Assembly: GCF_902500225.1 (NCBI RefSeq)
Contig: NZ_LR722659.1
Location: 62,001-126,000, forward strand
Reading direction: 5' to 3'
Length of the DNA stretch: 64,000 nt
From: Buttiauxella massiliensis
Lineage (GTDB): Bacteria; Pseudomonadota; Gammaproteobacteria; Enterobacterales; Enterobacteriaceae
Under the pieces are notes generated by a model. It had not been told where the DNA came from. It did not search any database and was given only the letters and a program-made list of their open reading frames with translations. This document shows, one piece after another, positions 19,323 through 30,716 of the stretch. A program made the position numbers and the translations under genes. The stretch's first letter is position 1. Each line of letters starts with the position of its first letter.

Positions 19323-21155
19323 TTGAACTCCGAACTCATTTGGGTTTTATCGCTGTTAGCGATAGCGGTGGTGCTTTTTGCCACTGGCAAAGTACGTATG
19401 GATGCGGTTGCACTTCTTGTCATTATTGCGTTTGTCCTCAGCGGCACACTCACTCTCAGCGAGGCCTTCTCAGGCTTTAGCGATCCCAACGTTATCCTGA
19501 TTGCAGCACTCTTTATCATTGGCGACGGCCTGGTACGAACCGGCGTTGCTACCAAAATGGGTGCCTGGCTTGTGGATGTTGCAGGCAGTAGTGAAACCAA
19601 AATGCTGGTTTTGCTGATGCTCACCGTTGCGGGGCTTGGCGCATTTATGAGTTCAACGGGTGTGGTCGCAATATTTATCCCCGTGGTACTCAGTGTTTCA
19701 ATGCGCATGAAAACCTCGCCATCGCGCTTAATGATGCCGCTCAGTTTTGCCGGGTTGATTAGCGGCATGATGACGCTGGTCGCAACACCACCCAATCTGG
19801 TTGTAAACAGCGAATTGCTGCGCGAAGGGTTGCAGGGGTTCCACTTCTTTAGCGTTACGCCTATTGGTTTGGTCATTTTATTGCTGGGTATCGGCTATAT
19901 GCTGATTGCGCGTTTTGCACTGAAAGGGCAGAACAAAGACGATGGCAAGCAGGACTGGCGTCGCCGTACTTTTCGTGACCTGATTAAAGATTACCGCCTG
20001 ACTGGCCGTGCGCGTCGTCTCGCAATTCGCCTGGGTTCACCGATGGTGGGCCGACGTTTGGATGATTTAAAACTGCGTGAGCGTTATGGCGCCAATGTCA
20101 TCGGCCTTGAGCGCTGGCGCAAATTCCGCCGGGTTATCGTCAATGTCACTGGCGTCACTGAATTTCGCGCGCGCGACGTGCTGTTGATTGATATGTCTGC
20201 TTCTGAAGTCGATCTGCGTGAGTTTTGTAGCGAGCAGATGCTTGAGCCAATGGTTCTGCGCGGCGAGTATTTCTCGGACCAGGCGCTGGATGTTGGCATG
20301 GCCGAAGTGTCGTTGATCCCTGAGTCCGAACTGATAGGGCAGACACTGCGCGAGATAGGCTTCCGTACTCGCTACGGCCTGAACGTTGTTGGGTTACGTC
20401 GCAATGGCGATGCAATGGAAGGGCTGTTGGTCGATGAGGCGTTACAGCTTGGTGATATCTTGCTGGTTGTCGGTGACTGGAAACTGATTAGTCAGTTGCA
20501 GCAAAAAGGCCGCGATTTCCTGGTACTCAATTTGCCGGTGGAAGAGGGCGAGGCGTCTCCAGCGCATAGCCAGGCACCCCATGCGATTTTCTGCCTGGCG
20601 TTGATGGTCGCCCTGATGCTCACGGACGAAATTCCTAACCCAATTGCTGCAATTATTGCCTGTTTGTTGATGGGTAAGTTCCGTTGTATCGACATGGAAA
20701 GTGCCTATAAAGCGGTGCACTGGCCAAGTATTATTTTGATTGTCGGTATGATGCCATTCGCGCTTGCACTGCAAAAAACGGGCGGTGTGGATTTGATTGT
20801 AAACGGGTTGATGAGTCTCGGCGGTGGCTATGGTCCACACATGATGTTGATTTGCCTGTTCGTGATGTGTGCCGCGATTGGCTTGTTTATTTCAAATACG
20901 GCGACTGCGGTGTTAATGGCACCTATTGCGTTAGCTGCGGCAAAATCGATGGGCGTTTCCCCTTATCCATTTGCCATGATTGTGGCACTTGCTGCCTCTG
21001 CTGCGTTTATGACTCCTGTATCTTCACCTGTTAATACGCTCGTTCTGGGGCCAGGAAATTATAAGTTCAGCGATTTTGTGAAGATGGGCGTGCCATTTAC
21101 GGTGATTGTGATGGTGGTGAGTGTAGTGATGGTGCCGATGTTATTTCCGTTTTAA
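19323..21155 (+). CDS. yfbS: SLC13/DASS-type anion permease with two RCK_C (TrkA-C) domains, YfbS
   Basis: YfbS is a multi-pass inner-membrane protein of the citrate/sulfate (CitMHS/DASS-like) permease type; its substrate is not known. In 610 residues, about five hydrophobic segments come first, then two cytoplasmic TrkA-C/RCK_C domains (about 205-290 and 300-385), then a second membrane half with [19 protein letters not shown] and the family motif [17 protein letters not shown]. Translation appears to start at a TTG (19323). No ATG nearby gives the family N-terminus, which reads [13 protein letters not shown]. Confidence 0.93.
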   Translation: MNSELIWVLSLLAIAVVLFATGKVRMDAVALLVIIAFVLSGTLTLSEAFSGFSDPNVILIAALFIIGDGLVRTGVATKMGAWLVDVAGSSETKMLVLLMLTVAGLGAFMSSTGVVAIFIPVVLSVSMRMKTSPSRLMMPLSFAGLISGMMTLVATPPNLVVNSELLREGLQGFHFFSVTPIGLVILLLGIGYMLIARFALKGQNKDDGKQDWRRRTFRDLIKDYRLTGRARRLAIRLGSPMVGRRLDDLKLRERYGANVIGLERWRKFRRVIVNVTGVTEFRARDVLLIDMSASEVDLREFCSEQMLEPMVLRGEYFSDQALDVGMAEVSLIPESELIGQTLREIGFRTRYGLNVVGLRRNGDAMEGLLVDEALQLGDILLVVGDWKLISQLQQKGRDFLVLNLPVEEGEASPAHSQAPHAIFCLALMVALMLTDEIPNPIAAIIACLLMGKFRCIDMESAYKAVHWPSIILIVGMMPFALALQKTGGVDLIVNGLMSLGGGYGPHMMLICLFVMCAAIGLFISNTATAVLMAPIALAAAKSMGVSPYPFAMIVALAASAAFMTPVSSPVNTLVLGPGNYKFSDFVKMGVPFTVIVMVVSVVMVPMLFPF

Positions 21156-21164
21156 CATCAGAGT

Positions 21165-21234
21165 GCCGGATGACGCTTCGCTTATCCGGCCTACGAAAGA
21201 GGGGGTAGGGCGGATAAGCGAAGCGTCATCGGCC
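21165..21234. repeat. BIME: two inverted REP units between yfbS and yfbR
   Basis: GCCGGATGACGCTTCGCTTA with its CCGGCCTAC end (21165-21194) is followed by the inverted copy starting GTAGGGCGGATAAG (21205-21234). This is the REP pair that forms a bacterial interspersed mosaic element. It fills the space between the convergent yfbS and yfbR and probably ends both transcripts. Confidence 0.93.
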
Positions 21235-21238
21235 AGAG

Positions 21239-21838
21239 TCAGAGCGGCGAGTCCTGGCTAATCTCATCGAGCGACAGCTGGAAGCTCGCTACAAAGACAT
21301 TCATAAAATAGTCCATCTCTTCGCTGTGGCGGTCAGCCAGCGTTTTCTCGAGCCTGCCTTTTGCCAGTAAAAATTCATTGTTACCGGCAGAGAGCTCTTC
21401 CAGACATTTTAGATAGGCACATAACGCATCGGCTTGCTTGACGATGGCTCGCTCCTCGTCGCTACTGCGATGTTCATCAATCAGTGGTGCCCAGATATCA
21501 CGTAACTCTTCTGGTACCATATCAATCAGTTTCTGTTGGGCGATTTTCTCGATAGCTTTGTATTCATGAGCAATTTGCGTGTTGAAATACTTCACCGGTG
21601 TTGGTAAATCCCCCGTAAGCACCTCACTGACATCGTGATACATCGCAAGCAGGGCGACATGTTCGGCGTTAATTTGGCCGTTGAATTTACGATTTTTAAT
21701 CACGGCTAATGCATGAGCGACCATTGCAACTTGCAGGCTATGCTCCGACACATTTTCGGTACGCACATTACGCATCAGCGGCCAACGATTGATTAATTTC
21801 AGGCGTGAAAGGTGGGCAAAGAAATGGCTTTGGCTCAT
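21239..21838 (-). CDS. yfbR: 5'-deoxynucleotidase YfbR
   Basis: YfbR dephosphorylates deoxyribonucleoside 5'-monophosphates and is specific for the deoxy sugar. It is an HD-domain metal enzyme: H33 (SEHS), H68-D69 (MYHD), E72 and D137 are all present. I chose the ATG at 21838 because it gives the 199 residues and [13 protein letters not shown] start of E. coli; the frame remains open 20 codons further upstream without family sequence. Confidence 0.95.
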   Translation of the reverse strand: MSQSHFFAHLSRLKLINRWPLMRNVRTENVSEHSLQVAMVAHALAVIKNRKFNGQINAEHVALLAMYHDVSEVLTGDLPTPVKYFNTQIAHEYKAIEKIAQQKLIDMVPEELRDIWAPLIDEHRSSDEERAIVKQADALCAYLKCLEELSAGNNEFLLAKGRLEKTLADRHSEEMDYFMNVFVASFQLSLDEISQDSPL

Positions 21839-21916
21839 AGATACACTCGGTACGTAAGCAAAGAAAACCATTGTGCGGGGAGTCGGGGGAAGATGCAAAC
21901 ATCTCCCCCGAGAGAA

Positions 21917-23131
21917 TTATTGGTGGTAATGGCCGAGGAAACGACCAAATTTATTGATAGCCATTTCCAGTTCATCAACACGCGGTAAAGTCACGATACG
22001 TACGTGATCCGGCCACGGCCAGTTAAATGCCGTTCCTTGAACCAAAAGCACTTTTTCTTGTAATAAGAAATCCAGCACCATTTTTTGGTCGTCGTGGATA
22101 TTAAAGCGTTTAGCGTCGATTTTAGGGAACATATAGAGCGCGCCCTGCGGCTTCACACAGGAAACACCAGGAATATCGTTAATCAGTTCCCACGCACGGT
22201 TACGCTGTTCATACAGACGCCCGCCTGGTGCAATAAATTCGCTAATACTCTGATAACCGCCTAAAGCCGTCTGAATCGCATGCTGAGCAGGTACGTTCGC
22301 GCACAAACGCATCGACGCGAGCATCTCCAGCCCTTCGATGTAACCTTTTGCGTGTTTCTTCGGCCCATTCAGAACCATCCAACCCTGGCGGAACCCGGCA
22401 ACACGATAAGTTTTGGACAGCCCATTAAAGGTCACTGTCAGCAGGTCCGGAGCCAGTGCCGCAATTGAATGGTGTTGTGCCGCGTCGTACAGAATCTTGT
22501 CGTAGATTTCATCAGCAAAAATAATCAAATTATGCTGACGCGCAATTTCTACAACTTCCAGCAGCAGTTCTTTAGAGTAAACCGCACCGGTTGGGTTGTT
22601 CGGGTTAATAATCACAATGCCGCGAGTACGAGGTGTGATTTTAGCCCGAATATCGTCAAGGTCCGGGAACCAGCCTGCCGACTCATCACATAAATAGTGA
22701 ACGGCTTTGCCACTAGAAAGCGAAACTGCTGCAGTCCACAAAGGGTAATCAGGCGCTGGTACCAGCATCTCATCACCACTGTTCAACAATGCTTGCATCG
22801 ATTGAACAATTAGCTCAGAAACACCGTTGCCGATGTAAATATCTTCAACTGTCACGTCCCGCATTTCACGAGCCTGATAATGCTGCATGATGGCTTTACG
22901 TGCGGAGTAGAGTCCTTTCGAGTCGCAGTAACCCTGAGCAGTAGGCATATTACGAATCACATCGACAAGAATTTCATCCGGGGCATCAAAGCCAAATGGC
23001 GCAGGGTTGCCAATATTCAACTTGAGGACTTTATTCCCTTCTTCTTCAAGACGCTTAGCCTCCTTGAGCACTGGGCCACGGATGTCATAACAGACGTTAT
23101 CAAGTTTGCTGGATTTTTCGATAGGGGACAT
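21917..23131 (-). CDS. alaA: Glutamate-pyruvate aminotransferase AlaA
   Basis: AlaA makes alanine from pyruvate and glutamate and is the main alanine-forming transaminase in E. coli. The 404 residues belong to fold-type I PLP aminotransferases. NPNNPTGAVY, DEIYDKILYD and the PLP-lysine motif SKTYRVAGFRQGW (Lys about 240) are all present. The start at 23131 follows AGGTCAGG and gives MSPIEKSSKL as in E. coli; an open frame continues 78 codons upstream but is not family sequence. It is divergent from lrhA. Confidence 0.96.
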   Translation of the reverse strand: MSPIEKSSKLDNVCYDIRGPVLKEAKRLEEEGNKVLKLNIGNPAPFGFDAPDEILVDVIRNMPTAQGYCDSKGLYSARKAIMQHYQAREMRDVTVEDIYIGNGVSELIVQSMQALLNSGDEMLVPAPDYPLWTAAVSLSSGKAVHYLCDESAGWFPDLDDIRAKITPRTRGIVIINPNNPTGAVYSKELLLEVVEIARQHNLIIFADEIYDKILYDAAQHHSIAALAPDLLTVTFNGLSKTYRVAGFRQGWMVLNGPKKHAKGYIEGLEMLASMRLCANVPAQHAIQTALGGYQSISEFIAPGGRLYEQRNRAWELINDIPGVSCVKPQGALYMFPKIDAKRFNIHDDQKMVLDFLLQEKVLLVQGTAFNWPWPDHVRIVTLPRVDELEMAINKFGRFLGHYHQ

Positions 23132-24143
23132 GAACCTGACCTTTAATGTTAACGCCACTTCCTGCCGTGGAAGCGACCAGGCAACAAATGTACTCCTGCC
23201 ACGCCCAGATTTGAAGGCAGTCGAGGCGCCAGACTGCAATTTATCTTTCAAGTTAGGCACAAGCAGAAAAACCAATTGAATATCTAATGATTGGTATAAA
23301 ATACTGATTACTTTACATAAGATAGATGTATGTATAAATATTAAGCCATTTGGTGATTTCATCAACTGGTGTGGCGCTGGTGTTGTAGTGGGTAATGCTG
23401 AGTGGTTTGAAAATTAAATTGAGTGATAGTTAAGGAAAATTGAATGTTTATGCTTGAGGTTAAAAGAAGTTCACTAATGTGAGTTAATAATATGTATATA
23501 AAAATAACTCTGAGTGTCATTAATATAACCGAAGAATAGAGTTAAGTTACTTCTCTTTTGCCTCGTATAGCTTCAGGGGTTTTTATGAATAACCTATTGA
23601 AGAGTGAAATGAAAAAGGAGAATGAGATCAGATAATTCGCAACAAAACTTATGGAATGGCATGATTTGCGGTAAGATATGTCACGGAAAATGACGAGTGT
23701 CTATTTTTGGACATAATGAAACTCTATGTTTTACTGTGGGTTAGTATATAACCATAGTACTTTGGTAATTGCTCGTGCAGCAAAAATGACATAGAGAAAC
23801 TTTCATCCCACTTACCCTCGTAGCCGCAAAAAGTTGAATAAATAAAACTCAGTACTGAAGTAGGCTTACAATAATTACTCAGTTTTAATTTAAGTGACTA
23901 GAACAATAAGACGAATGTTTGTATGTTGGTTATGGCGGTATAATATTTACTGGAATATGTGAGCTACATTATTGGCCCGCATACACCGGAATGCATGAAA
24001 AATAAAAAGTCAGAACGACTGTCAGGATGACGGTATGGCCCCTCGGGAGACGTTCTGTAAAAGGGAATTGCTTTATCTTTTTGATAAATCACAGCAATAA
24101 AACTAAGGCAGACTCGTAAGAGCAACCTACTAGTGAAAAAATT
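23132..24143. promoter_or_regulatory. One-kilobase AT-rich region between alaA and lrhA
   Basis: This 1012-base stretch has no credible gene. It must carry the alaA promoter at its left end and the lrhA promoter and long leader at its right end. Near lrhA, CAGAACG (24011-24017) and CGTTCTG (24051-24057) could close a stem in the leader. A 16-codon frame starting at 23585 is the only short peptide I noticed and has no support. The AT content suggests H-NS binding, which I cannot test here. Confidence 0.5.
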
Positions 24144-25079
24144 ATGATTAACGCAAATCGTCCGATACTCAATCTCGACCTCGATCTGCTAAGGACTTTT
24201 GTTGCCGTAGCGGATTTGAATACTTTTGCTGCGGCGGCAGTTGCGGTTTGCCGTACGCAATCGGCTGTAAGCCAGCAGATGCAGCGTCTTGAACAGTTAG
24301 TAGGAAAAGAGCTCTTTGCCCGCCATGGTCGTAATAAGCTGCTGACCGAGCATGGTATTCAGCTTCTGGGTTATGCGCGAAAAATTCTACGTTTTAATGA
24401 TGAAGCATGTACATCACTGATGTTTAGTAATTTGCAGGGTGTGCTCACGATTGGTGCATCTGATGAAACCGCGGATACCATTCTGCCTTTCTTGCTTAAC
24501 CGAATAAGCTCGGTTTACCCAAAGCTGGCGTTGGATGTCCGAGTTAAACGTAATCCATTTATGGTTGAAATGCTTAATCAGCAGGAAGTTGATTTGGTTG
24601 TCACCACATCAAAACCCGCGCATTTTGAATCCATTGTGTTACGTACCTCACCAACTTTATGGTATTGCGCATCGGATTACGTCTTCCAGAAAGGTGAAAC
24701 CGTACCTTTAGTCATGCTCGACGATCCGAGTCCTTACCGGGATATGATGCTTGAGCATTTGAATGCAGCGCGCATTCCCTGGCGTATTGCGTATGTTGCT
24801 TCCACTCTTTCGGCTGTGCGTGCCGCGGTGAAAGCCGGCCTGGGTGTGACTGCGCGACCTGTTGAAATGATGAGCCCTGAATTACGTGTACTGGGTAATG
24901 CTGATGGCTTACCAGTTATGCCAGATACTCAATATTTGTTGTGCCGTAATTTGCAAACCAGTAATGATTTGGCTCAGGCTATCTTTAGTGCTCTGGAATC
25001 AAACCCTAACCCATACCGCTACATGGCTTCGTCAGATGAAGATGATGATACCGTGCTGATGGAACGTGATTTCGAGTAA
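24144..25079 (+). CDS. lrhA: LysR-family regulator LrhA
   Basis: LrhA represses flhDC (motility), type 1 fimbriae and rpoS translation in E. coli. The 311 residues have an N-terminal winged helix-turn-helix (about 12-71) with [16 protein letters not shown] as recognition region, then a LysR substrate-binding domain. The first 115 residues are almost identical to E. coli by memory; the ligand-binding half is more divergent. It has a long leader and lies directly upstream of nuo, as in E. coli. Confidence 0.96.
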   Translation: MINANRPILNLDLDLLRTFVAVADLNTFAAAAVAVCRTQSAVSQQMQRLEQLVGKELFARHGRNKLLTEHGIQLLGYARKILRFNDEACTSLMFSNLQGVLTIGASDETADTILPFLLNRISSVYPKLALDVRVKRNPFMVEMLNQQEVDLVVTTSKPAHFESIVLRTSPTLWYCASDYVFQKGETVPLVMLDDPSPYRDMMLEHLNAARIPWRIAYVASTLSAVRAAVKAGLGVTARPVEMMSPELRVLGNADGLPVMPDTQYLLCRNLQTSNDLAQAIFSALESNPNPYRYMASSDEDDDTVLMERDFE

Positions 25080-25707
25080 CACCTGCGGTTTGTTAGTAAC
25101 AAAATATGAAATTCGAAAACAGGTCATTGAGGTCATTTATTGACTCAGTGGCCTATTTTTTAATCACTGCAAGATGTCTTTATTACTAATTTGTAAAAAC
25201 ATGTTTTAAAACAATCTGCTTCATAGCGCCCTAGAAACCTACCTTCTACGTACTTCCTTCGACTCAACACTCGTTTAAATGTTAAAAAATACGCTGCAAT
25301 GTTGTTGGTTTCTGAGATGGATTAACAGAAGCGTGTCTCAGATCAAGAAAATACTCCCTATAGGGGGGATGAATAGTTGAGAATTCCTGCCAAAATAGAA
25401 CAGTAGTTATTTTTTCCCACCTTAACGGACACGATTCACCTTCACTAATACCGAGTTAATCACTCGGCGGAACTAACGTTTAGGGCACTAAATGTTAATG
25501 AAAGTGGAGTCATGTAAATTAATGTGTGGATACTTTTGTTAAAGTTGACAAAAGGTTATAGAAAGGAGTAAAAAACCCCATCAATTTGCAGGAAAAGTTT
25601 TGATTCCGGCAGAAATTGTAAGGTTAATTGTTCCTCCCCATGAATCGATGTGGTGTTCATCTGCCAGCAAGAGCAGAGACTTTGACGCCACTTTTGATGA
25701 GTAAGCA
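25080..25707. promoter_or_regulatory. nuo operon control region
   Basis: The 628 bases between lrhA and nuoA hold no credible gene. In E. coli this region carries the nuo promoters, controlled by ArcA, NarL, FNR and IHF. Here I see NarL-heptamer-like sequences (TACTCCC around 25352 and several TAC-starting heptamers near 25240-25256) and a small hairpin CCGAGT / ACTCGG (25451-25467). Assignments of individual sites are tentative. Confidence 0.5.
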
Positions 25708-26196
25708 ATGAGTATGTCAACATCCACTGAAGTTATCGCTCACCATTGGGCGTTCGCAGTTTTTCTTATTGTTGCCATAGGCCTGTGTTGCGTAATGCTT
25801 CTCGGGGCCTGGTTCCTTGGCGGGAGAGCTAAGGGTCGGCACAAAAACACTCCCTTCGAGTCAGGTATCGACTCAGTTGGTACAGCGCGCTTACGTCTAT
25901 CCGCCAAGTTTTACCTGGTTGCCATGTTCTTCGTTATCTTCGACGTGGAAGCCTTGTATCTCTATGCGTGGTCAGTTTCCATCCGTGAAAGTGGATGGGT
26001 AGGCTTCGTCGAGGCCGCAATTTTCATTTTAGTGCTACTGGCAGGCCTGGTGTATCTGGTGCGTATTGGCGCGCTTGACTGGACACCTGCGCGTTCGCGC
26101 CGTGCCCAAATCAACCCGGAAACCGACAGTATCACTAACCGTCATACGCAAGATGCTCTAAAGAATTCGGATTACAGCAAGGCGGCAAGCGAGTAA
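25708..26196 (+). CDS. nuoA: NADH-quinone oxidoreductase subunit A with an ERIC-encoded C-terminus
   Basis: NuoA is a three-helix membrane subunit of complex I, at the junction of the membrane arm and the quinone site. Hydrophobic segments lie at about 14-35, 66-86 and 96-118; the FESGID loop (about 50-55) is conserved. The protein is 162 residues, against 147 in E. coli. The match ends at [13 protein letters not shown], and the remaining [14 protein letters not shown] is read from an ERIC element that begins near 26158 and also contains the stop codon. The change is at a cytoplasmic tail and probably harmless. Confidence 0.95.
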   Translation: MSMSTSTEVIAHHWAFAVFLIVAIGLCCVMLLGAWFLGGRAKGRHKNTPFESGIDSVGTARLRLSAKFYLVAMFFVIFDVEALYLYAWSVSIRESGWVGFVEAAIFILVLLAGLVYLVRIGALDWTPARSRRAQINPETDSITNRHTQDALKNSDYSKAASE

Positions 26197-26274
26197 ATCC
26201 CATGAGCTTACTTAGGTAAGTGATTGGGGTTTATGAACGCAGCCAACACCGCTGTAAATTGAATTATAACGAGC
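26158..26274 (-). repeat. ERIC element overlapping the nuoA 3' end and the nuoA-nuoB spacer
   Basis: Aligned with the reverse ERIC consensus, TAAAGAATTCGGATTACAG, AAGGCGGCAAGCGAGT, GAGCTTAC-T-TAGGTAAGTGA and CGCAGCCAAC all match, and the far end reads GAATTATAACG. The first 39 bases are nuoA codons; the rest lengthens the nuoA-nuoB gap to 96 bases. It is more diverged from consensus than the other copies, so probably older. Confidence 0.88.
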
Positions 26275-26292
26275 ATAAAATGAGGCAATAAG

Positions 26293-26967
26293 ATGGACTA
26301 TACGCTCACCCGCATAGACCCCGACGGTGAGAACGACCGTTACCCCCTGCAAAAACAGGAGATCGTGACCGATCCTCTTGACCAAGAAATCAACCGTAGC
26401 GTGTACATGGGCAAGCTCGAACATGCCATGCACGATATGGTGAACTGGGGTCGTAAAAACTCAATTTGGCCTTATAACTTTGGCCTTTCTTGCTGCTACG
26501 TTGAGATGGTGACCTCGTTTACCGCCGTGCACGACGTGGCACGTTTTGGTGCCGAAGTATTGCGTGCTTCTCCGCGTCAGGCTGACTTAATGGTAATTGC
26601 AGGAACCTGCTTTACCAAAATGGCTCCGGTCATTCAGCGTCTGTATGACCAAATGCTCGAGCCAAAATGGGTTATTTCGATGGGTGCTTGCGCCAACTCC
26701 GGCGGCATGTACGACATCTATTCCGTGGTGCAGGGCGTGGATAAATTCCTGCCGGTTGATGTTTACATCCCAGGCTGCCCGCCGCGTCCGGAAGCTTACA
26801 TGCAGGCTCTGATGCTGCTGCAAGAATCTATCGGTAAAGAACGTCGTCCGCTCTCGTGGGTAGTTGGCGATCAAGGTGTGTATCGCGCCAATATGCAATC
26901 CGAGCGCGAGCGTAAACGTGGTGAGCGTATTGCTGTCACCAACTTGCGCACACCAGACGAGATTTAA
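26293..26967 (+). CDS. nuoB: NADH-quinone oxidoreductase subunit B
   Basis: NuoB holds the last iron-sulfur cluster, N2, which passes electrons to quinone. The four ligands are visible: the tandem C67-C68 (GLSCCYVEM), C133 (GACANS) and C162 (GCPPRP). The 224-residue protein is four longer than E. coli because of an insertion in [14 protein letters not shown] (about 39-52). A TGAGG ribosome binding site lies seven bases before the ATG, just past the ERIC element. Confidence 0.97.
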   Translation: MDYTLTRIDPDGENDRYPLQKQEIVTDPLDQEINRSVYMGKLEHAMHDMVNWGRKNSIWPYNFGLSCCYVEMVTSFTAVHDVARFGAEVLRASPRQADLMVIAGTCFTKMAPVIQRLYDQMLEPKWVISMGACANSGGMYDIYSVVQGVDKFLPVDVYIPGCPPRPEAYMQALMLLQESIGKERRPLSWVVGDQGVYRANMQSERERKRGERIAVTNLRTPDEI

Positions 26968-27069
26968 TTTGCGCCTGTGGTCGGCGTGAGTTTACTTCGC
27001 ATATCAATAATATTAGCGCGAAGCCGCTGACCAACAGTCACCACAGTACCATTTGCAATGGTGAGAATT

Positions 27070-28869
27070 ATGACCGATTTAACTGCGCATGATGCCAACC
27101 AGCCAGCCTGGCAAACCCGTGACCATCTTGATGATCCGGTTATTGGCGAACTGCGTAACCGTTTTGGGCCGGATGCCTTTACCGTTCAGCCAACCCGCAC
27201 TGGTGTTCCAGTGGCCTGGGTTAAGCGTGAACAATTACTGGAAGTTGTCGATTTCCTGAAAAGACTGCCAAAACCTTACGTCATGCTATTTGATCTGCAT
27301 GGTATGGATGAGCGTCTTCGTACCCACCGCGACGGTTTACCGGCCGCGGATTTTTCCGTTTTCTACCACCTGATTTCTATCGATCGCAACCGCGATGTCA
27401 TGCTCAAGGTGGCGCTGTCCGAAAACGACCTGAACGTACCAACGATCACCAAACTGTTCCCGAACGCAAACTGGTATGAGCGTGAAACCTGGGAAATGTT
27501 CGGCATCACCTTTAATGGTCACCCGCACCTGACGCGCATCATGATGCCGCCAACGTGGGAAGGCCACCCGCTACGTAAAGATTATCCGGCGCGTGCCACC
27601 GAGTTCGATCCGTTTGAATTGACCAAACAGAAAGAAGACCTCGAGATGGAAGCGCTGACCTTCAAGCCTGAAGATTGGGGCATGAAGCGCAGCAGCGAGC
27701 ATGAAGATTTCATGTTCCTGAACCTCGGTCCAAACCACCCATCCGCGCACGGTGCATTCCGTATTGTTCTGCAACTCGACGGTGAAGAAATTGTCGATTG
27801 CGTACCGGACATCGGTTACCACCACCGTGGCGCTGAGAAAATGGGCGAGCGTCAGTCCTGGCACAGCTACATTCCGTATACCGACCGTATCGAGTACCTC
27901 GGCGGCTGCGTGAACGAAATGCCATACGTGCTAGCGGTTGAAAAACTGGCGGGTATCAAGGTTCCTGAACGCGTTGACGTGATTCGCGTCATGCTCTCTG
28001 AACTGTTCCGTATCAACAGCCACTTGCTGTACATCTCCACGTTTATTCAGGACGTGGGTGCCATGACTCCGGTGTTCTTCGCCTTTACCGACCGTCAGAA
28101 AATCTATGACCTCGTCGAAGCGATTACCGGTTTCCGTATGCACCCGGCTTGGTTCCGTATCGGCGGTGTGGCGCACGACCTGCCAAACGGTTGGGAACGT
28201 CTGCTTAAAGAATTCCTCGACTGGATGCCGAAACGTCTGGATTCCTACGAGAAAGCGGCACTGCGCAACACCATCCTGAAAGGTCGTTCTCAGGGTGTTG
28301 CCGCTTACGGTAAGAAAGAAGCGCTGGAGTGGGGCACGACCGGTGCTGGCTTGCGTGCTACCGGTGTTGATTTCGATATCCGTAAAGCTCGCCCTTACTC
28401 TGGTTATGAAAACTTTGACTTCGAAATCCCGGTTGGCGGTGGCATCAGTGACTGCTACACCCGCGTGATGCTGAAAGTTGAAGAGCTTCGCCAGAGCTTG
28501 CGCATTCTTGATCAGTGCCTGAAAAACATGCCTGCTGGCCCGTTCAAAGCTGACCACCCGCTGACAACGCCGCCGCCGAAAGAGCGCACGCTGCAACATA
28601 TCGAAACCCTGATCACTCACTTCCTGCAAGTTTCGTGGGGCCCGGTGATGCCGGCTAACGAATCCTTCCAGATGATTGAAGCGACGAAAGGGATTAACAG
28701 TTACTACCTGACCAGCGACGGCAGCACCATGAGCTACCGTACCCGTATTCGTACTCCCAGCTTTGCGCACTTGCAGCAAATCCCGGCAGCGATTCGTGGC
28801 AGCCTGGTTTCTGACCTGATTGTCTATCTGGGTAGTATCGATTTTGTAATGTCTGATGTGGATCGCTAA
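27070..28869 (+). CDS. nuoC: NADH-quinone oxidoreductase fused subunit C/D
   Basis: The gene encodes the fused NuoC and NuoD subunits typical of enterobacteria, in the connecting arm at the quinone cavity. Residues about 1-185 are the 30-kDa NuoC part (HPLRKDYP near its end); residues about 205-599 are the 49-kDa NuoD part, with [20 protein letters not shown] and EIPVGGG. I chose the ATG at 27070, which follows GGTGAG; a start at 27058 adds MVRI, as annotated in some relatives, but lacks a good ribosome binding site. Confidence 0.96.
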   Translation: MTDLTAHDANQPAWQTRDHLDDPVIGELRNRFGPDAFTVQPTRTGVPVAWVKREQLLEVVDFLKRLPKPYVMLFDLHGMDERLRTHRDGLPAADFSVFYHLISIDRNRDVMLKVALSENDLNVPTITKLFPNANWYERETWEMFGITFNGHPHLTRIMMPPTWEGHPLRKDYPARATEFDPFELTKQKEDLEMEALTFKPEDWGMKRSSEHEDFMFLNLGPNHPSAHGAFRIVLQLDGEEIVDCVPDIGYHHRGAEKMGERQSWHSYIPYTDRIEYLGGCVNEMPYVLAVEKLAGIKVPERVDVIRVMLSELFRINSHLLYISTFIQDVGAMTPVFFAFTDRQKIYDLVEAITGFRMHPAWFRIGGVAHDLPNGWERLLKEFLDWMPKRLDSYEKAALRNTILKGRSQGVAAYGKKEALEWGTTGAGLRATGVDFDIRKARPYSGYENFDFEIPVGGGISDCYTRVMLKVEELRQSLRILDQCLKNMPAGPFKADHPLTTPPPKERTLQHIETLITHFLQVSWGPVMPANESFQMIEATKGINSYYLTSDGSTMSYRTRIRTPSFAHLQQIPAAIRGSLVSDLIVYLGSIDFVMSDVDR

Positions 28870-28871
28870 CT

Positions 28872-29372
28872 ATGCACGATAAACAACAACCCCAGGCAGA
28901 AGCCTTTGAGCTGAGTCAATTCGAGCGTGATGCGATTGAGCACGAAAAACATCATTACGAAGATGCTCGCGCAGCGTCTATCGAAGCGCTGAAAATCGTA
29001 CAGAAACAGCGTGGCTGGGTGCCAGACGGCGCTATTTACGCCATCTCTGAGGTGCTGGGTATTCCGGCCAGTGACGTCGAAGGCGTTGCCACATTCTATA
29101 GCCAGATTTTCCGCCAGCCGGTTGGCCGCCACGTAATTCGCTACTGCGATAGCGTGGTTTGCCACATTACAGGCTACCAGGGCATTCAATCGGCTATCGA
29201 AGCAAAACTGAACATCAAACCGGGTCAAACCACGTTTGATGGTCGCTTTACCCTGCTGCCAACTTGCTGTCTGGGCAACTGCGACAAAGGGCCGACCATG
29301 ATGATTGATGAGGACACTCACAGCCATCTGACGCCGGAAGCGATCCCTGATTTGCTGGAGCAGTACAAATGA
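28872..29372 (+). CDS. nuoE: NADH-quinone oxidoreductase subunit E
   Basis: NuoE is the 24-kDa thioredoxin-fold subunit of the NADH-oxidising module and binds the [2Fe-2S] cluster N1a. The ligands C92, C97 (YCDSVVC) and C133, C137 (CCLGNC) are present. The 166 residues match E. coli. It starts two bases after nuoC and overlaps nuoF by four. Confidence 0.97.
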   Translation: MHDKQQPQAEAFELSQFERDAIEHEKHHYEDARAASIEALKIVQKQRGWVPDGAIYAISEVLGIPASDVEGVATFYSQIFRQPVGRHVIRYCDSVVCHITGYQGIQSAIEAKLNIKPGQTTFDGRFTLLPTCCLGNCDKGPTMMIDEDTHSHLTPEAIPDLLEQYK

Positions 29373-30709
29373 AAACCATTATTCGTACTGCCGAAACTCA
29401 TCCGCTGACCTGGCGGTTGCGTGATGACAAACAGCCGGTCTGGCTGGATGAATATCGCAGCAAAAACGGCTACGAAGGTGCACGTCTGGCGTTGACTGGC
29501 CTTGCACCAGATGAAGTCGTTAACCGTGTTAAAGACGCTGGCCTGAAAGGGCGCGGCGGTGCGGGCTTCTCCACGGGTTTGAAGTGGAGCCTGATGCCAA
29601 AAGACGAGTCCATGAACATCCGTTACCTGCTGTGTAACGCTGATGAAATGGAACCGGGTACCTATAAAGACCGTTTGCTGATGGAGCAACTGCCGCACCT
29701 TTTGGTGGAAGGCATGTTGATTTCTGCGTTCGCGCTCAAAGCGTATCGCGGCTACATCTTCCTGCGTGGCGAGTACATCGAAGCGGCTGTGCATCTGCGT
29801 CGTGCGATTGCTGAAGCCACCGAAGCGGGGCTGCTTGGCAAAAACATTCTCGGTTCTGGTTTTGATTTTGAACTGATCGTGCACACCGGTGCCGGGCGTT
29901 ATATCTGTGGTGAAGAAACCGCGCTGATTAACTCCCTCGAAGGCCGCCGTGCGAACCCACGTTCAAAACCGCCATTCCCTGCATCAAGCGGTGTCTGGGG
30001 TAAACCGACCTGCGTTAACAACGTCGAAACGCTGTGTAACGTCCCGGCGATTCTGGCCGATGGCGTGGAGTGGTATCAAGGCATTTCTACCAGCAAAGAT
30101 GCCGGTACTAAGCTGATGGGCTTCTCCGGTCGTGTGAAAAACCCTGGCGTTTGGGAATTACCGTTCGGCACCACCGCACGCGAAATTCTCGAAGATTACG
30201 CGGGCGGTATGCGCGATGGCCTGAAATTCAAAGCCTGGCAGCCGGGTGGGGCAGGGACTGACTTCCTGACCGAATCGCACCTCGATTTACCGATGGAATT
30301 TGAAAGCATCGGCAAAGCAGGCAGCCGTTTAGGCACCGCACTGGCGATGGCCGTAGACCACGAGATTGGTATGGTCCCGCTAGTTCGCAACCTGGAAGAG
30401 TTCTTTGCCCGTGAATCTTGCGGCTGGTGTACACCGTGCCGTGATGGTTTGCCGTGGAGCGTGAAAATTCTGCGTGCGCTGGAACGTGGCGAAGGCCAAC
30501 CTGGGGATATCGAGACACTTGAGCAACTGTGTCGTTTCCTCGGTCCAGGTAAAACCTTCTGTGCGCATGCGCCAGGTGCGGTTGAGCCATTGCAGAGTGC
30601 GATTAAGTATTTCCGCGAAGAATTCGAAGCAGGCATTGCCAAACAAGATTTCGGTAACACCCGCGCGATTAGCGGTATTCAGCCGAACTTGTTAAAAGCA
30701 CGCTGGTGA
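29369..30709 (+). CDS. nuoF: NADH-quinone oxidoreductase subunit F
   Basis: NuoF oxidises NADH: it binds NADH and FMN in the [13 protein letters not shown] loop (about 64-76) and holds [4Fe-4S] cluster N3, with ligands in [11 protein letters not shown] (about 351-361) and a later Cys in KTFCAHAPG. The 446-residue length is normal. It overlaps nuoE. Downstream, a 113-base palindromic repeat separates it from nuoG. Confidence 0.97.
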   Translation: MKTIIRTAETHPLTWRLRDDKQPVWLDEYRSKNGYEGARLALTGLAPDEVVNRVKDAGLKGRGGAGFSTGLKWSLMPKDESMNIRYLLCNADEMEPGTYKDRLLMEQLPHLLVEGMLISAFALKAYRGYIFLRGEYIEAAVHLRRAIAEATEAGLLGKNILGSGFDFELIVHTGAGRYICGEETALINSLEGRRANPRSKPPFPASSGVWGKPTCVNNVETLCNVPAILADGVEWYQGISTSKDAGTKLMGFSGRVKNPGVWELPFGTTAREILEDYAGGMRDGLKFKAWQPGGAGTDFLTESHLDLPMEFESIGKAGSRLGTALAMAVDHEIGMVPLVRNLEEFFARESCGWCTPCRDGLPWSVKILRALERGEGQPGDIETLEQLCRFLGPGKTFCAHAPGAVEPLQSAIKYFREEFEAGIAKQDFGNTRAISGIQPNLLKARW

Positions 30710-30716
30710 TTTGACT

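Noticed and set aside
23585-23635. 16-codon frame (MNNLLKSEMKKENEIR) upstream of lrhA
   Set aside because: Too short and without a ribosome binding site or conservation data; expected by chance in AT-rich DNA.
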